From Bemisia tabaci (taxonomy: Eukaryota; Arthropoda; Insecta; Hemiptera; Aleyrodidae): a stretch of DNA of 64,000 bases. Made by a program: the position numbers and the translations under genes. The notes below the pieces were generated by a model. The model saw nothing but the letters and a program-made list of their open reading frames with translations, made no database searches and was not told where the DNA came from. Positions 45,334 through 56,290 of the stretch are shown one piece after another. The stretch covers positions 78,427,912-78,491,911 of the forward strand of contig NC_092793.1 of NCBI RefSeq assembly GCF_918797505.1, written 5' to 3'. Every line of letters begins with the position of its first letter. The stretch's first letter is position 1.

Positions 45334-45548
45334 GGACCGCTCTATGCAGAAAGGAACCAAGCTACATCAGCTATTGCCATTTAACTGGGCAATATAATTT
45401 GTTTACATGATAACGCTTGTACGGATTTTCGTGCAAATTTCAGTGAATTTCCCGCATAGTGAGAAGCAAACTTCTTAAAATTTTTAAACTGCCCAGTGAA
45501 TTTGGCAATAGCTGATGTGGCTTGGTTCCTTTCTGCTGAACGCGGTCC
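45334..45548. mobile_element. Foldback MITE, family B, copy 3
   Basis: GGACCGCTCTATGCAGAAAG then GAACCAAGCTACATCAGC; right GCTGATGTGGCTTGGTTCC then TTTCTGCTGAACGCGGTCC. About 215 bp. Confidence 0.85.
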
Positions 45549-45574
45549 GATCGATCTATCAAGCGTACGTAATA

Positions 45575-45640
45575 AAAGACTATTATTTCTGGTTCATCTA
45601 TAAAACTACCCGTGTGCATAGGGAAACGAATGGCATATAA
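45575..45640. repeat. Family C fragment beside family B
   Basis: ATTATTTCTGGTTCATCTAT then ACTACCCGTGTGCATAGGGA and AACGAATGGCATA correspond to one half of a family C element. As at 11.5 kb it lies just right of a family B copy. Confidence 0.5.
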
Positions 45641-46611
45641 TCTTTTTTTAAAGCAACTAGAAACGAAAGTTGCTTGTTAAGCATTGAGGTTAAATGATAG
45701 CATCACAAAATATTTTTAATCATCACAAGTTCATGCCAAACACTTTGAGCATATTGTCTGCATCTATAATAAAATTGCGAAAGAACTACAAATATTATCA
45801 TTTTTGTGACATTCATGTTAATTTGTTACACTGAATTCAACGTGACACGAGGTTGAAAAAGCTTTCTTTTAAATAGACGAGAGTTACGTGCTTATGCCGA
45901 AGGGAACTAGGTGAAATTGAATTTCATAAGAAGGATCTATGGAGTAAGTAAAACCTATGCACACTATTATTTTATATTGTTCCTTTAAGTGTAAATGGGT
46001 CCAAATGAGACACTTTACCTACAAAGAGTTCGTGGAATTAAAAATTGGAAATTAAAGAGCAAAGCAGAAATTAAATTATGTTCTTCATGAAGTTTTCACG
46101 TATATTCACAGTTGGCTGAAGGTTTTTTAAGTGGTCAAGTGGTTTTTATTTTTGTGTCGCTTTGTGAAACCTGCATTACAGGAATTAATTAAGCAGAGGG
46201 ATATGAGTGAAAAAGGCACTTCGCAGAGATGGGCTTGCTAGCTTTGATCTGAGTTTGCTTGTTTTTTTCGACGAAGTTCGTGCATAAAAATCAAAGGGGT
46301 GGAATTGCGCGGTGTCGCACAAGAAGACGAGGTACAAATTTCAGACATGTGACTTAAAAGTGGTGAGTTTCAGACGTGAACAGCACACACGCTCGTTTTT
46401 AAAACGCCATATACTCCTACTCAGCTTAATATATGGACAAACATGACTTTCCTGTGAGTAAACTTTCTACCCGGTAATGGATATCCCCATATGTGCCATT
46501 AAATAGATGTGATGCTAGAGAGATGAAGGATTATCTTAAATTTAAAAAAATTTCAGAATGTCACAAGTCCTGCCTCATTTAATGTAAGCTTTCTTTCTTT
46601 TCAGTCATCTA

Positions 46612-46929
46612 GTTTATTACTACAAACCCCAATAAGACCAACGGCAAGTATCCATCTGACTTTTTATTTGGTCATAAGGCTGGGCAGTTATTTTTACCGA
46701 AATTTAAAACTTCAATCTTGTGTGTTCAAAAAGGAGCAGAAACCATGATAAGGATATGAAAAAGTTCTGTCAGTTCTGTCACAACACACATTTTACTAAT
46801 TGCTTGATTGTGATTATGGATTTTGAGCATGGGGCTCATTATCATCATAAACACAAAACACGAAAATCTATCCTTACTACTCATCCTTTTTATGATTTTT
46901 TAAGCGTGCCAGTACGGCTCGCTTTTTGA
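46612..46929 (+). CDS. Candidate exon or pseudogene frame, Cys/His-rich
   Basis: An open frame of about 105 codons runs from just after a TAG to TGA at 46927. It includes YPSDFLFGHKAGQLFLPKFK, then KKFCQFCHNTH and HGAHYHHKHK, which resembles a Cys/His cluster but fits no zinc-finger spacing I know. A strong acceptor (CTTTCTTTCTTTTCAG) ends at 46603, but in this frame a TAG follows it closely; the other frame after that acceptor is open for about 45 codons. No early ATG. A frame this long is expected a few times by chance in such DNA. Confidence 0.2.
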
Positions 46930-47404
46930 AATCACTCGGATGTACCATAGTACAGCACACAGATCAACCAATGCTATTCAACGGGTCGTCCAAATACTTT
47001 TTTCCTCGCACCCGTTTCTTTGTCTTTGAACCATTACACTGTCAAGCCCTGATGGTCTTTTACCAAAAAATCTAATGAACTGCTAATTGGAAACCCTTGA
47101 GAACATTTTTCTGTCAAAACCGTATTATTCAATTTGACAGAAACCTCATAGGAGCTTTCTTACGCTCGGAGGACTCAACTCTAGAACCTTCTTTCCCGCC
47201 AAAACTCTACAGCCAATGAGCGTCTTGCACTGTAAGTGCAATCTGTGATGAGCCTCGTGACTCATTATACTATGTACTAACCATGGCCCCTGCCGAAATC
47301 CCCTTAAACCTCTACAGTTATCTCGCGATATAGCTTTGGGTGTCCGGTTTCGAGCAAGGCAATAAAAGACGGCGAGGCGATTAACCGATTAACCATTCAC
47401 CGTG

Positions 47405-47629
47405 ATGCCAGGATCTACCAAATTTTCTCAAAAATTGTTTTCCGTCTATTTAGCGAGTTTTTCTTTACTTTCCGTTGAAGTACAAATAAAAAGTGACCTC
47501 ATTTGTACAAATCGGCCGAATAGGAGAGAAGTTACAGTTCGAAATCCAAAGAGATTAACTGAACGCGATTTCGATGCACGGCAGTTCGCCCAAATCACGG
47601 TCGTGCGCAAATGCCGCATATCAGCTTAA
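47405..47629 (+). CDS. Candidate small secreted protein, unrecognised
   Basis: From ATG at 47405 a 74-codon frame has a positively charged start, a hydrophobic stretch (LFSVYLASFSLLSV) that could be a signal peptide, then a basic, mostly hydrophilic tail ending VVRKCRISA. CAATAAAAG at about 47370 could be a TATA-like element. Only two cysteines and no known family. The length is within chance expectation. Confidence 0.2.
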   Translation: MPGSTKFSQKLFSVYLASFSLLSVEVQIKSDLICTNRPNRREVTVRNPKRLTERDFDARQFAQITVVRKCRISA

Positions 47630-48132
47630 AATCAAGATAATTGGACGGAATCTTTAAAATTAATTTACATTCAACGTTCATGAATCAATATTTTCTCCCA
47701 AATTTAGCAAAAAGTACCAATTGATGCAAAAAGCAAAGACGTGAAAATAAGAGGTATTTGTCCAACATTTCAGTTATTCGGCACGCTTTTCCAACATACT
47801 CATGTTGGATTTTTCCTTCTTGTTTTTTTTTTTGCATTTATTCATTTTTACTTTTTTAACTTTTCTTCATTAACTATACTTAAGAACTAATTAACGGTTT
47901 GTTCTGTGATAAGGTATATGTCTGTTGGTACTGACAAAGTAAACAACGTTTTGATTCCCATAAATATCTGAAAAAAATACAAAAGAAAAACAGGAAAGAG
48001 AGAGAAACCAAAAAATGAAAAAAGGAAAAACAAATAACGGCGTCATTAAAAACCAAGCTTGCAATTAGGACACAAAGCGACGTAGAAATGAAAGGTCTCG
48101 ATAGGTGTGCGCACGAGTCAAGTGGTTGCGGC

Positions 48133-48391
48133 AATACTGCCGTGTTCAAGATAAACGCCGTATGAACCTTGAAACGTTGCCAAATTACTTTTGATTGAAT
48201 ACGTATTTTGAAGACAACCTGTGAATATATTCCGTTCGATTTTCAAGAGAATTAGACTTGCAACATAATCAGAAATATCAATGCATTGCATAAACAAATA
48301 CTTCTGACTTTCTTCAAAAATAAATATATATTATCGGGGGAAATTCGGCAACGTCGAAATGTTCATGCGGCGTTCTTCCTTAGCAAAGCAT
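48133..48391. mobile_element. Foldback MITE, family A, copy 7
   Basis: AATACTGCCGTGTTCAAGAT then AAACGCCGTATGAACC; right GTTCATGCGGCGTTCTTCCT then TAGCAAAGCATGG. Diverged ends and interior mark an older copy. Confidence 0.8.
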
Positions 48392-48732
48392 GGAACGGGA
48401 CAGGGGGACTCGGACTACGGATAAAAGAAGTTGGGCAATCATTCATCTTGTGACTTACATCGTTGTGAGAGGGCGCTATCGGTCCATCGCTGGCTTCCCA
48501 TTTGTTGGCTATGCGGATTGTTTCAGCGGTTTTCTGTTGGATGGATTTGCTATCGTCCAACAAGGTCAGCTCGTAGAACTCCTGAATGTCTGCAACACAC
48601 CAAAACAACACATCCATCATACAGATTCATAACCTCTTCGCCGCGCCGCGGAAACTTGCGGACTTCCTCATTTGTCATCCCTCTCTCCTTCCGCCTCGCT
48701 CTTCTCGCGCCTGGGCCCTTTCGCAGTGGCGA
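48392..48732. other. Non-coding stretch
   Basis: Overlapping 64-102-codon frames on both strands without recognisable motif. Confidence 0.35.
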
Positions 48733-48868
48733 GGCGTGAATGATCGATTATCGATATTCTCCCATTTGAAGCTATGGTAAAGAATCGATTAGTAAGGTGC
48801 TCGTTGCGAACACTCTGTTTATCGATCCTTTTCCATAGGTTTAAATGGCAGATCAATCGATATATCGC
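48733..48868 (+). mobile_element. Foldback element, family F, copy 2
   Basis: GGCGTGAATGATCGATTATC, CCATTTGAAGCTATGGTAA, GAATCGATTAGTAAGGTGCTC, then TTTATCGATCC, CCATAGGTTTAAATGG and CAATCGATATATCGC, giving inverted halves. Matches the inverse of 35581-35718. Confidence 0.7.
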
Positions 48869-49109
48869 AAAGCACGCCACGTCGCGCCACTGCCCTTTCG
48901 TGCCCTCAGTACTATCTACTCACGTTCAATTGTTGATTCTCATTTCCTTTAGTCACCCTTGCTCGTGGGTCAGCCGTGTTGGAGACACAAATTGCTTTTC
49001 ACAATTAAAACGCATTGATCAGGGAGAAATAAAAAGCTATTAGATATACACCGTACAAACGCCAATGGGCCTCAGCGGGCTGATTTTTCAGTTTTCGGCT
49101 ACTCATAAT

Positions 49110-49400
49110 GATGAAAACAGAAGTTGAGCTATTAGCCGATTTTTCAAATATAAGCAGTGGTAGCAACCCAGGCCATGCTTTAACAAAATAAAACTATGTG
49201 CAAGAGATGCACATCATTTTCACTGCTGAAGACCCAAGGGTTGGTCGAAACTTTTGCTTGTTCACCATGTTAAAGTAAAATCTATGTAAATATACCTCAC
49301 ATCCTCTTGTACATTGTTTTATTTTATTAAAGCACGGCCTGAGTCGCAATCACTGCTCATATTTGAAAAATTGGCTAATGACTCAACCTTTGTTTTCATC
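49110..49400. mobile_element. Transposon-like element with 50-bp terminal inverted repeats
   Basis: Left GATGAAAACAGAAGTTGAGC then TTTTTCAAATATAAGCAGTG; right CACTGCTCATATTTGAAAAA then GACTCAACCTTTGTTTTCATC. About 190 bp of unique interior with the hairpin TGTGCAAGAGATGCACA. Unlike the MITEs above, its interior is not an inverted repeat. No coding frame. Confidence 0.85.
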
Positions 49401-50313
49401 TAACCAAAAAGTTTACACTAACCTACCTTATTCATTTTTGTTCAAAATGGGGCTAAAAAATCCACGCTATTTCTCTTTTATAATGAGAATTAGGTGATCC
49501 TTGTTAAACAACCGCTTAGTTTTTCCGAGAAAACATAAGCGTAATGAATCAATACTGCGGGAATGGAGTTGTTTATCCCAATAAGAGCAATTGAAGCTCC
49601 GGGAAAGAATAATGCGAACCTCCCAGGAGTAATTAAATCAACTCGCCTGCTAACTGAACATGCTTAATTTCGCCAACACCGACAGCCGCTACACCGCTGC
49701 TTGCGTTGGTACGAGTAAGAATTTTCTCAGAGTCTTAATTGGAACGACTGGAGCGTACGTAATCGACTTCGTTATATGAGGTAAAACTCATAATTTGAAG
49801 GCCTCAGTTGTGCAATTCGCCACATTTGAAGTAAAACTTCATACATCTATTAAGCGCTCAGCCGCTAGGCGGCGCATTTTGCTTTCGACCTGCCACAAGA
49901 GCTCTAGTATAGTAGGGCGCTCAAGCGGTGAAATGACGCACCAACTCATCGATGCACGGAACGCCATTTAAGTTTTTTTTTAAGTACCTCATTTTATCTC
50001 TGTGGATACGATTAAATGCAAATTAGCGTAAGAAATAAATTACAGTCCTAAAACTCTCTTCGCTATGCGGTTTATAGTTATCCTATAATTACTTCTGAAA
50101 GTTCAAGATTCGCGTTCTGTTTTCCGAAAACTTTTCCACCGGTGATAACCTTATTCGGAGGCCTTAGCAGAATTTGCCTACATCTAGGTTATGTGTTTTT
50201 GACCTAGGTACTGGAGAGTATTGCCATCCTTTTGCCCTTCTCTGATTGGTTCATGAGTTTTGGCCTCTCTGGCCCTCTTCTGGCCTAATAAGATCAATGT
50301 TCATTTTCTGTAG
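49401..50313. other. Mostly non-coding
   Basis: No firm gene feature. A GTAAGA donor-like site at about 49715 follows an open GC-richer segment and could belong to an exon upstream of 50314, but the evidence is too thin to call. Confidence 0.35.
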
Positions 50314-50412
50314 GTACAGCCGCGATTCAGATTCAGATGACACTACTCTCCCGCTTTTCCCCGAATTTGCGCTTTATCCGGCCTCTCTTGTTGAGTTAGC
50401 TGCACCCATCAA
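50314..50412 (+). CDS. Candidate internal exon
   Basis: Acceptor TTCATTTTCTGTAG and donor AA/GTGAGT bound 99 nt. The frame, entered after one base, has no stop and starts YSRDSDSDDTTLPLFPEF, an acidic then hydrophobic composition that looks coding. It ends after two bases of a codon, so the next exon must supply one base; an exon starting at 51891 would fit. No family recognised. Confidence 0.35.
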
Positions 50413-50619
50413 GTGAGTAATGGCATCATTTTCATGGTACCTAAATGCATAGAGTACAGAAAAACCGTAATGACCAATTCTGAACGAAATAAAAATCCAG
50501 ACCTTGAGGTTGCAACGCGATTCGGATCATTTTGACGAAATCGTGAAGCTGGCAACGCTGCAACTCTAAATTGTTCAAATATGCTTATCCTTATCGAAAA
50601 CTCTCAGATTGCACATTTT

Positions 50620-51325
50620 TCGTGAAATTTTGGAGGAAATCACACCTCGAAACCTTCCTTTTATCATCAAATTCGATCTTTTTGAGTCCACAACTTGGCA
50701 ACGCTGCCGCGGGGGCAAAAAATTTTGTATGGGCATGAAAATTTCAGAAAAGTCACATCTTATACCAGGTTAATACATACTAAAAGTTCAGATCGGTCAC
50801 GGCAAGGATGAGAGAGAAGAGGTTTAATTTGCCGCCCCGTGCCCAGTGTGCTATTTTACCCTTAAAAACCACAAAAATGCGATTATTTTTCAAAAATATC
50901 AAACACTCTATTTCGAAATTGGCCAAAAACCCATCAGGCAGTACCCTTCTACAACCTGCGATTTGAATTTTTGAAATTGAATGGAAATCTCGCTTCGAAA
51001 CCTTCATTTTATCATCAAATTCGACATTTTGGAGTCCGCAACTTGGCAACGCTGCCGCGGGGGCAAAAAATTGTGTATGGGCATGAAAATTTCAGAAAAG
51101 TCACATCTTATACCAGGTGAAAACATACTAAAAATTCAGATCGGTCAGGGCAAGGATGAGGGAGAGGGGGTTTAATTTGTCGCCCCAAGGTCAATTTTGC
51201 TAGTTTACCCCTAAAAAACCACAAAAATGCGATTATTTTTCGAGGAGCTCCGACAACCTATTTCGAAATTGCCCAAAAACCCATCAGGGAGTACCCCACT
51301 ACAACCTCCAACTTGAATTTTTGAT
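50620..51325. repeat. Two tandem copies of a 348-bp repeat
   Basis: ACGCTGCCGCGGGGGCAAAA occurs at 50701 and 51049, exactly 348 bp apart. The copies share CGAAACCTTCxTTTTATCATC, AAAGTCACATCTTATACCAG, CAGATCGGTCAxGGCAAGGA and CCAAAAACCCATCAGGxAGTA. An isolated match to the TTGGCAACGCTG word shows the unit is written across the junction. No coding frame is shared by both copies. Confidence 0.9.
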
Positions 51326-51890
51326 GTACATTCAAGTCGCATTTAAAGTGAGTTCAAGCGCACCGTGTGCTACCTTCGAGACTGTTTTAGTGTTTTTGGG
51401 TTAATTAAAGTATGTCAGGTAGGAGATCTGCCATTTGCGATACATGCAAAACGCTTGATTATACTAGTGTACCACAGTTGTTCTCAAGCACCAATTACAA
51501 CACGGTTTGCATTTTTATGCTGAATAGCATAGATAAACGACTGGAGCATTTTGCGCACCTCAAGCGCAGGGATTTCTACCTTCTTAATTGTCACCACCTC
51601 ATCACTGCAAATTATGAAAAGGACCGCTCGAGTGTATCCTTGATCATAGAATATCTATTATTCTCAAAGTGATGTCGTCATCACATCCTTGTCAGTTCAC
51701 AACTTCTGATTATTGAGTTTAACTAAGTGTCAAAAAATCTGAGATATCTGAAGTAGCAAAAAATTGTGTACTTTCTAAGTCTAAGATTTTTTACGGCACC
51801 GACAGTTTCATAAATCTTCCTTATAACACTCTACTCTGAAACCACTGCATTCTACCTCTCACATTGCTCCATAACAAAGGTATGCGTTAG

Positions 51891-52078
51891 CGTCTTATTT
51901 GTACTGAAAATTCTAGGTTTCATGACTCATTTACTCATTCACTCTCTGGTGAATTTGGTTCCGTCAGATTCATCGCAAGACACCTTATGTGTTATCTCCG
52001 CAGACTTAACACAGGCATTTGAACGCTCAATAAGAGCAAAATTTCAACTGCCCTGTTGTCTACTTTTCAGTAAAGAAG
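51891..52078 (+). CDS. Candidate exon, left border uncertain
   Basis: The right border is AAAGAAG/GTAAAT. The reading frame is open back to 51814 and includes ATG at 51922. Possible left borders: acceptor GCGTTAG at 51890, the ATG itself, or acceptor GTTATCTCCGCAG at 52003. From 52004 it reads LTQAFERSIRAKFQLPCC then LLFSKE and ends with one base of a codon. The next exon at 53501 supplies the other two (GAT). No recognised domain. Confidence 0.4.
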
Positions 52079-53213
52079 GTAAATAACCTTCCTTAAGGAC
52101 TCGCTTTGAGACGATAAAACAAGGTTTCTCCATTACTTACCGTAAGACGATAATAAGTGTTCCACCAGACTATGTAGGAGATGAGGTTGAAAGTTACATC
52201 ACCTCCATGTGTGAGGAAGTTTTCTTACCTACAACCTGATTTTATGACTTACAATAACAAAAGATACTGCTTTCGCCTGGCATTTTTTCATGCGTCGCAT
52301 CGTCTAATAAACGGGGACCTACATTTACTTGATTCCATGAATAGGTAAAATGGCTCAGAGAGAATAGCTATTGAGATTGCAAGTTTCATGTATACGAGGA
52401 AGTTTCCATTTCTGCAATCTGATTCTGTAACTTTTGATACCTTGCTTCAGTTCCATATCCCTGCCGCTGACACTAGATTGAAGATACCACTTGGTTGATT
52501 CAACAATTCGTGATCCAGGATATAGAATTTCATCTTTTCAGTGGATAAGAAAATCTAAAAGATTTAAGTTGACAGTTTTAAGACAGAGTTAAGTTTTACA
52601 GGTAGGTAGGGAAAGGTACAAAATATAGGAATGAAAGTCCTTGTATTTTTCCATTGAGTTCCTGAAAATATAATCCTTCATTAATAGCAGGAAAAGTTTC
52701 CCCGGCAGAAATTGGAGATTGGATAGTTTAAAGTAGAAAACCCATTTCGTCAAATGATCACTGCGGCGATCTCTCATCCAGTTGGAGAACTTTTACTTAC
52801 CTTTGATTAAAAAATTCATGAACCATAGAGAGTTTTTGGAAATTGAGTACACAATATTATTGTGAAAGATTTTTGAGGTTGAGTCTTTGTTTACATTCTC
52901 AAAGTATCAAAAGTTCTACAGTTTTATTGTGTTTTCTCCTAACTCCATCAGCTTATGAGCAATGGTTCCTAATTTACTCAACTCCTCAGCAGGCCAAAAA
53001 TCCATGCCTCAACAGATACATATGAGAATCATGCGTTTCGACGAAACCTACGTTTCCTGCTTATCATCACTCAGGAACCACCGATCTTTTCTGCAGGTGT
53101 CATGAAACATTCATGACAAATACTGTTGCAACCACCCTTATCCTAGGTACATAGTAATTCTAGTGATCAGCTCCATACTCACAATGTAATTTCTGTAAAA
53201 TACAGTTGGATGG

Positions 53214-53440
53214 TGTAAGTACCAGACCACGTATCTCCGTTTGCGACGTTGTAGACTTCCAATCATACTTTCTTCTTTACACGGAAAACCAATCAACGTC
53301 AATTTTTAAAAACTTCTGCAATTTTTCTTCTCTGTGCGAAGAAAACTCTGTGAAAACTAAGGAGGAAAAATGATTTGTTAACTGTCAAAAGAATAAAATG
53401 GGAGCGGAGATTTTTAAGCACCGCAAACGAGATACATGGT
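53214..53440. repeat. Small inverted repeat around CGCAAACGGAGATACGTGG
   Basis: CCACGTATCTCCGTTTGCGA at about 53226 is answered by CCGCAAACGAGATACATGG at about 53412; a third copy, GCAACGTCGCAAACGGAGAT, is at about 57570. This indicates a dispersed foldback family within the predicted gene's introns. Confidence 0.5.
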
Positions 53441-53500
53441 CTGCTAGTTTCACTGTCGACTTGTTACGATATACCTACGATACCTACAATATACCTACAG

Positions 53501-53607
53501 ATTACATTGAAGATATTAGTGTCCCTGTTACAGTGACTGATTCGAATGTTATCACAGTAGAGGATTTCAGATATTTGGGCCAGCATGGCTTATTAATTAC
53601 ACAGAAC
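53501..53607 (+). CDS. Candidate exon with consensus donor
   Basis: Acceptor ATATACCTACAG and donor CAGAAC/GTAAGT bound 107 nt. The frame reads YIEDISVPVTVTDSNVITV then EDFRYLGQHGLLITQN and ends on a codon boundary. The same frame is also open leftwards to ATG 53398, so this could be a first exon instead; but that ATG lies in a small inverted repeat (CGCAAACGAGATACATGG against 53232-53258), which makes it less likely as the start. Confidence 0.5.
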
Positions 53608-55200
53608 GTAAGTTACCTTTAAAAATTAAGGCGTAGAGGCAACTTCTGCCTTTGGTTGGCCAGAAATTTCTGTAAACGCATTTAAATTCCTGAAATTTAT
53701 GAGAAATTCTGAATCTACTAAATGAAAGCAAGGATTTCAGGAGAACATGATTAACAATTTGCTGTCAGAAGGAAAACTGCGGAATTTACGTTTTTTTTTA
53801 TATTTACGTAATTACGTATTAGAGTTATCACGAAGACAGAGTATCATAGAGCATAAACATAGGAAAGGTTGTGTCTGATCTTGGGTCATTAGAAGGTTTT
53901 ACCATAGTGTGCTGCAACCTAGCGGACATATGGTGCCTTCGATTCGCGAAAAGTTACCTCTTCTCTTCAGTAGTCAGTTGCAGTTGATTGATTTCGTTTA
54001 TTGTCTCATCATTTACCTATTAATATTTATATTTCGTTCATTTATTTACCTATAATATTTTTTACCTGCCCCATTAGGGAATCATTAAAACAATTAATTT
54101 GGCCTCGTTGAGTGATACGTTCATCTTTGATACATTTTCTTCAATATTCTAGAAAAGTTATTTTTTTGGAGCCGTAATAGTTTTTTCTGTTTTTATGAGA
54201 AATCAAGGATTTTTTTATGTATTAATAATTCGGTACCTAAGTAATGGATCATTATTTTTCTTTTGGATCTTGGAATTTTTTTTGTTTGGGGGGGGGGGGG
54301 GCAAGCACCATTTTAGATGTTTTATTAATATATTAAGAATTACTTAATTTTATTATTGCAAATTTAAACATACTCAGTTAATAGGTAGTAAATTAAAGCT
54401 GGGACTCATTAAAATTGCGCTCACCGCTGAGCGCTTCTCTAATACCCACGTATTAGAGCTTTCCCGCTTGTTTATTTATTTCTTCATTTTTCCCCTGACC
54501 GAAATGAAAAAGTGCGGTTTCCGGCTGACACAAAAAATGGCAATGAAAAAAGTCGATACTTTCTGGTTAATTTTTCTTTCTTGGCTTTTGTCTTCTCAAA
54601 GACCATACACGTCCGAGTAACGTGCTTCCTGCTTTTCAAACTTTAAAAATGAAAAGAAAGCCCCCTTCAATTACCCGATGGTAAGAATTGATGACGTGCT
54701 TGCATCCACTAAAGATACTGGCATCTGTGGGATGTCTGCAGTGCCTTGTTGCAGTAACACTCTCTTAAAACGTGGTAAATATTTGTAAAACCTTTTCCAA
54801 GCGATGTCATCAATATTAATCTCTATTACCCGTAGCTATGCTGCAAAAAACTGCACAAACATGCATAAAAGAAGAAAAGAAAACCAAGAAGCACGCAATC
54901 TTTAGTTTTGGCCCATTTCTACATCAATCTTTAGGAGTTAAATACGTCCAATTTTGAGCGTTTGGTTGCGCGTGCACCACGCTGCAGCACAGTGAAAGCA
55001 CAGAATAAAAGAGAAAATTAATATGCTTGGGAAATCATTACATTTGACACGGAACCAGCTTAATATTTACAAAACACACATTATATTTTCCTTTAATGCA
55101 TTTTTTTTCATCAATTTAAATAAAAATAACCCACGTAGAGTGTGCATACATTTCAAAATCATGAGTCGAAAGACTCTGATTCCGCGAGTTTAAATATTAG
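53608..55200. other. Predicted intron, non-coding
   Basis: A+T-rich sequence between candidate exons. It includes a G run at about 54286-54301. No gene or clear element otherwise. Confidence 0.4.
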
Positions 55201-55248
55201 TGCCTAACACAGAGCGAGGCGGCGTGCTGCCGGCGCGAGATGCGCACT

Positions 55249-55377
55249 GGCGCCTACAAACCTAACAGGAATACTTCAAGCATTGCGCGATATAGGTGCA
55301 TGGGCGCCTACAAACCTAACAGGGATACTTCACGCATTGCGCAATGCGTGAAGTATCCCTGTTAGGTTCGTAGGCGC
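55249..55377. repeat. Direct copy plus spacer-free 74-bp palindrome
   Basis: GCGCCTACAAACCTAACAGG then GATACTTCACGCATTGC (55304-55340) is followed at once by its complement (55341-55377), with one mismatch in 37 base pairs and no spacer. A further direct copy of the left arm, with small changes, occupies 55250-55290. GCGTGAAGTATC recurs at about 61343. Confidence 0.9.
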
Positions 55378-55881
55378 TTATGCGCGTATAACGCTGGTTG
55401 CAAGCCGCGCCGCGGAGTGCTACGGTGCGGCGCTTCGAACAACTATTTCGCAACAGAGGTGTTGCATAGTATCATACGAAATTGAAAGCGCTCCAACATA
55501 TTACGAATGACAGGCATTCTTTAAGAGTACGGAGCTTTCCTCGCAAAATAAATCAGGATACTACGGCACAAATAGAGAGCGGTAGTAAAAAAACTCACTA
55601 AGTCCTAGCATCCGTCTTTAATAACGTTCAGCATAATTTTTGAATTTTATTAGAGAAAAAAGTGACTCGATTTAGGCAGAAACATTCTTAAGTATGCCGG
55701 CAAGAACATTTTATTTCGAATCAAGAATAAAATAGCTAAATGAAAGCGGGTTTCTGCTTGATGTAAGGGACTTTTCTTTTTATATAAGTTTTTTTTTATT
55801 CTCTAAACAAACATTATTTTCCTAATTGATTCATAAGGAAATCTTCTCGGCGGTCAATTTTAGCGTAATTCTCCGTTGGCC

Positions 55882-55917
55882 CAAGAAAAAAGAAAAAGAA
55901 GAAGAAGAAAAAGAAAT
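55882..55917. repeat. GAA/GAAA microsatellite
   Basis: AAGAAAAAGAAGAAGAAGAA and neighbouring words, just before the predicted microexon's acceptor. Confidence 0.8.
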
Positions 55918-55965
55918 AATGCATCCAAAAATGTCGTGAACAATTATTGTCATTTGTATTTACAG

Positions 55966-55994
55966 GGGGACAAATTAACTTTGGGTCTCAATCG
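55966..55994 (+). CDS. Candidate 29-nt microexon
   Basis: CATTTGTATTTACAG precedes and GTAAGT follows a 29-nt segment. In the phase left by the 53501-53607 exon it reads GDKLTLGLN and two bases of a further codon. Both splice sites are strong by eye. Confidence 0.48.
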
Positions 55995-56138
55995 GTAAGT
56001 GGACCGGAATTCCCCAAAAATAAAAAAAATAAAAATTCAATCAATTCCAAAATTCAATGCATGGAACAGCTTTTAGTAAAAGAAACTTATCTTACTCTCT
56101 AATGTGAAATCTCTCAGAGCAACGCAAAACGCCCACTC

Positions 56139-56290
56139 GCGGATCCAGAAAATTGGCAACATCGTTTTTTTCCATTAAAACCCATAGAAATGTATCGATT
56201 CTTGGAGGGGCCTGGTGCTTCGACAAGAATCGATTAATTAACGTAGATTTAAATGGAGGAAATCCGGTGTTGACAAATTGCTAGACCCGC
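56139..56290. mobile_element. Foldback element, family F-like, copy 3
   Basis: GCGGATCCAGAAAATTGGCA then TCCATTAAAACCCATAGAAA and GTATCGATTCTTGG; right AAGAATCGATTAATTAACGT, TTTAAATGGAGGAAATCC and AGACCCGC. Arms pair imperfectly. Lies in a predicted intron. Confidence 0.6.

Larger units (their letters stand above)
45641..48132. other. Mostly non-coding; two weak coding candidates listed separately
   Basis: Otherwise unique A+T-rich DNA. A segment at about 45885-46005 with TTATGCCGAAGGGAACTA and TGTTCCTTTAAG may be a decayed family E copy. Confidence 0.4.

Noticed and set aside
51412..51672. 86-codon frame starting MSGRRSAICDTCKT as a stand-alone gene
   Set aside because: Has one CxxC but no known family. 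The ATGTCAG at its start may instead be a short first exon of the split gene; neither is proven.
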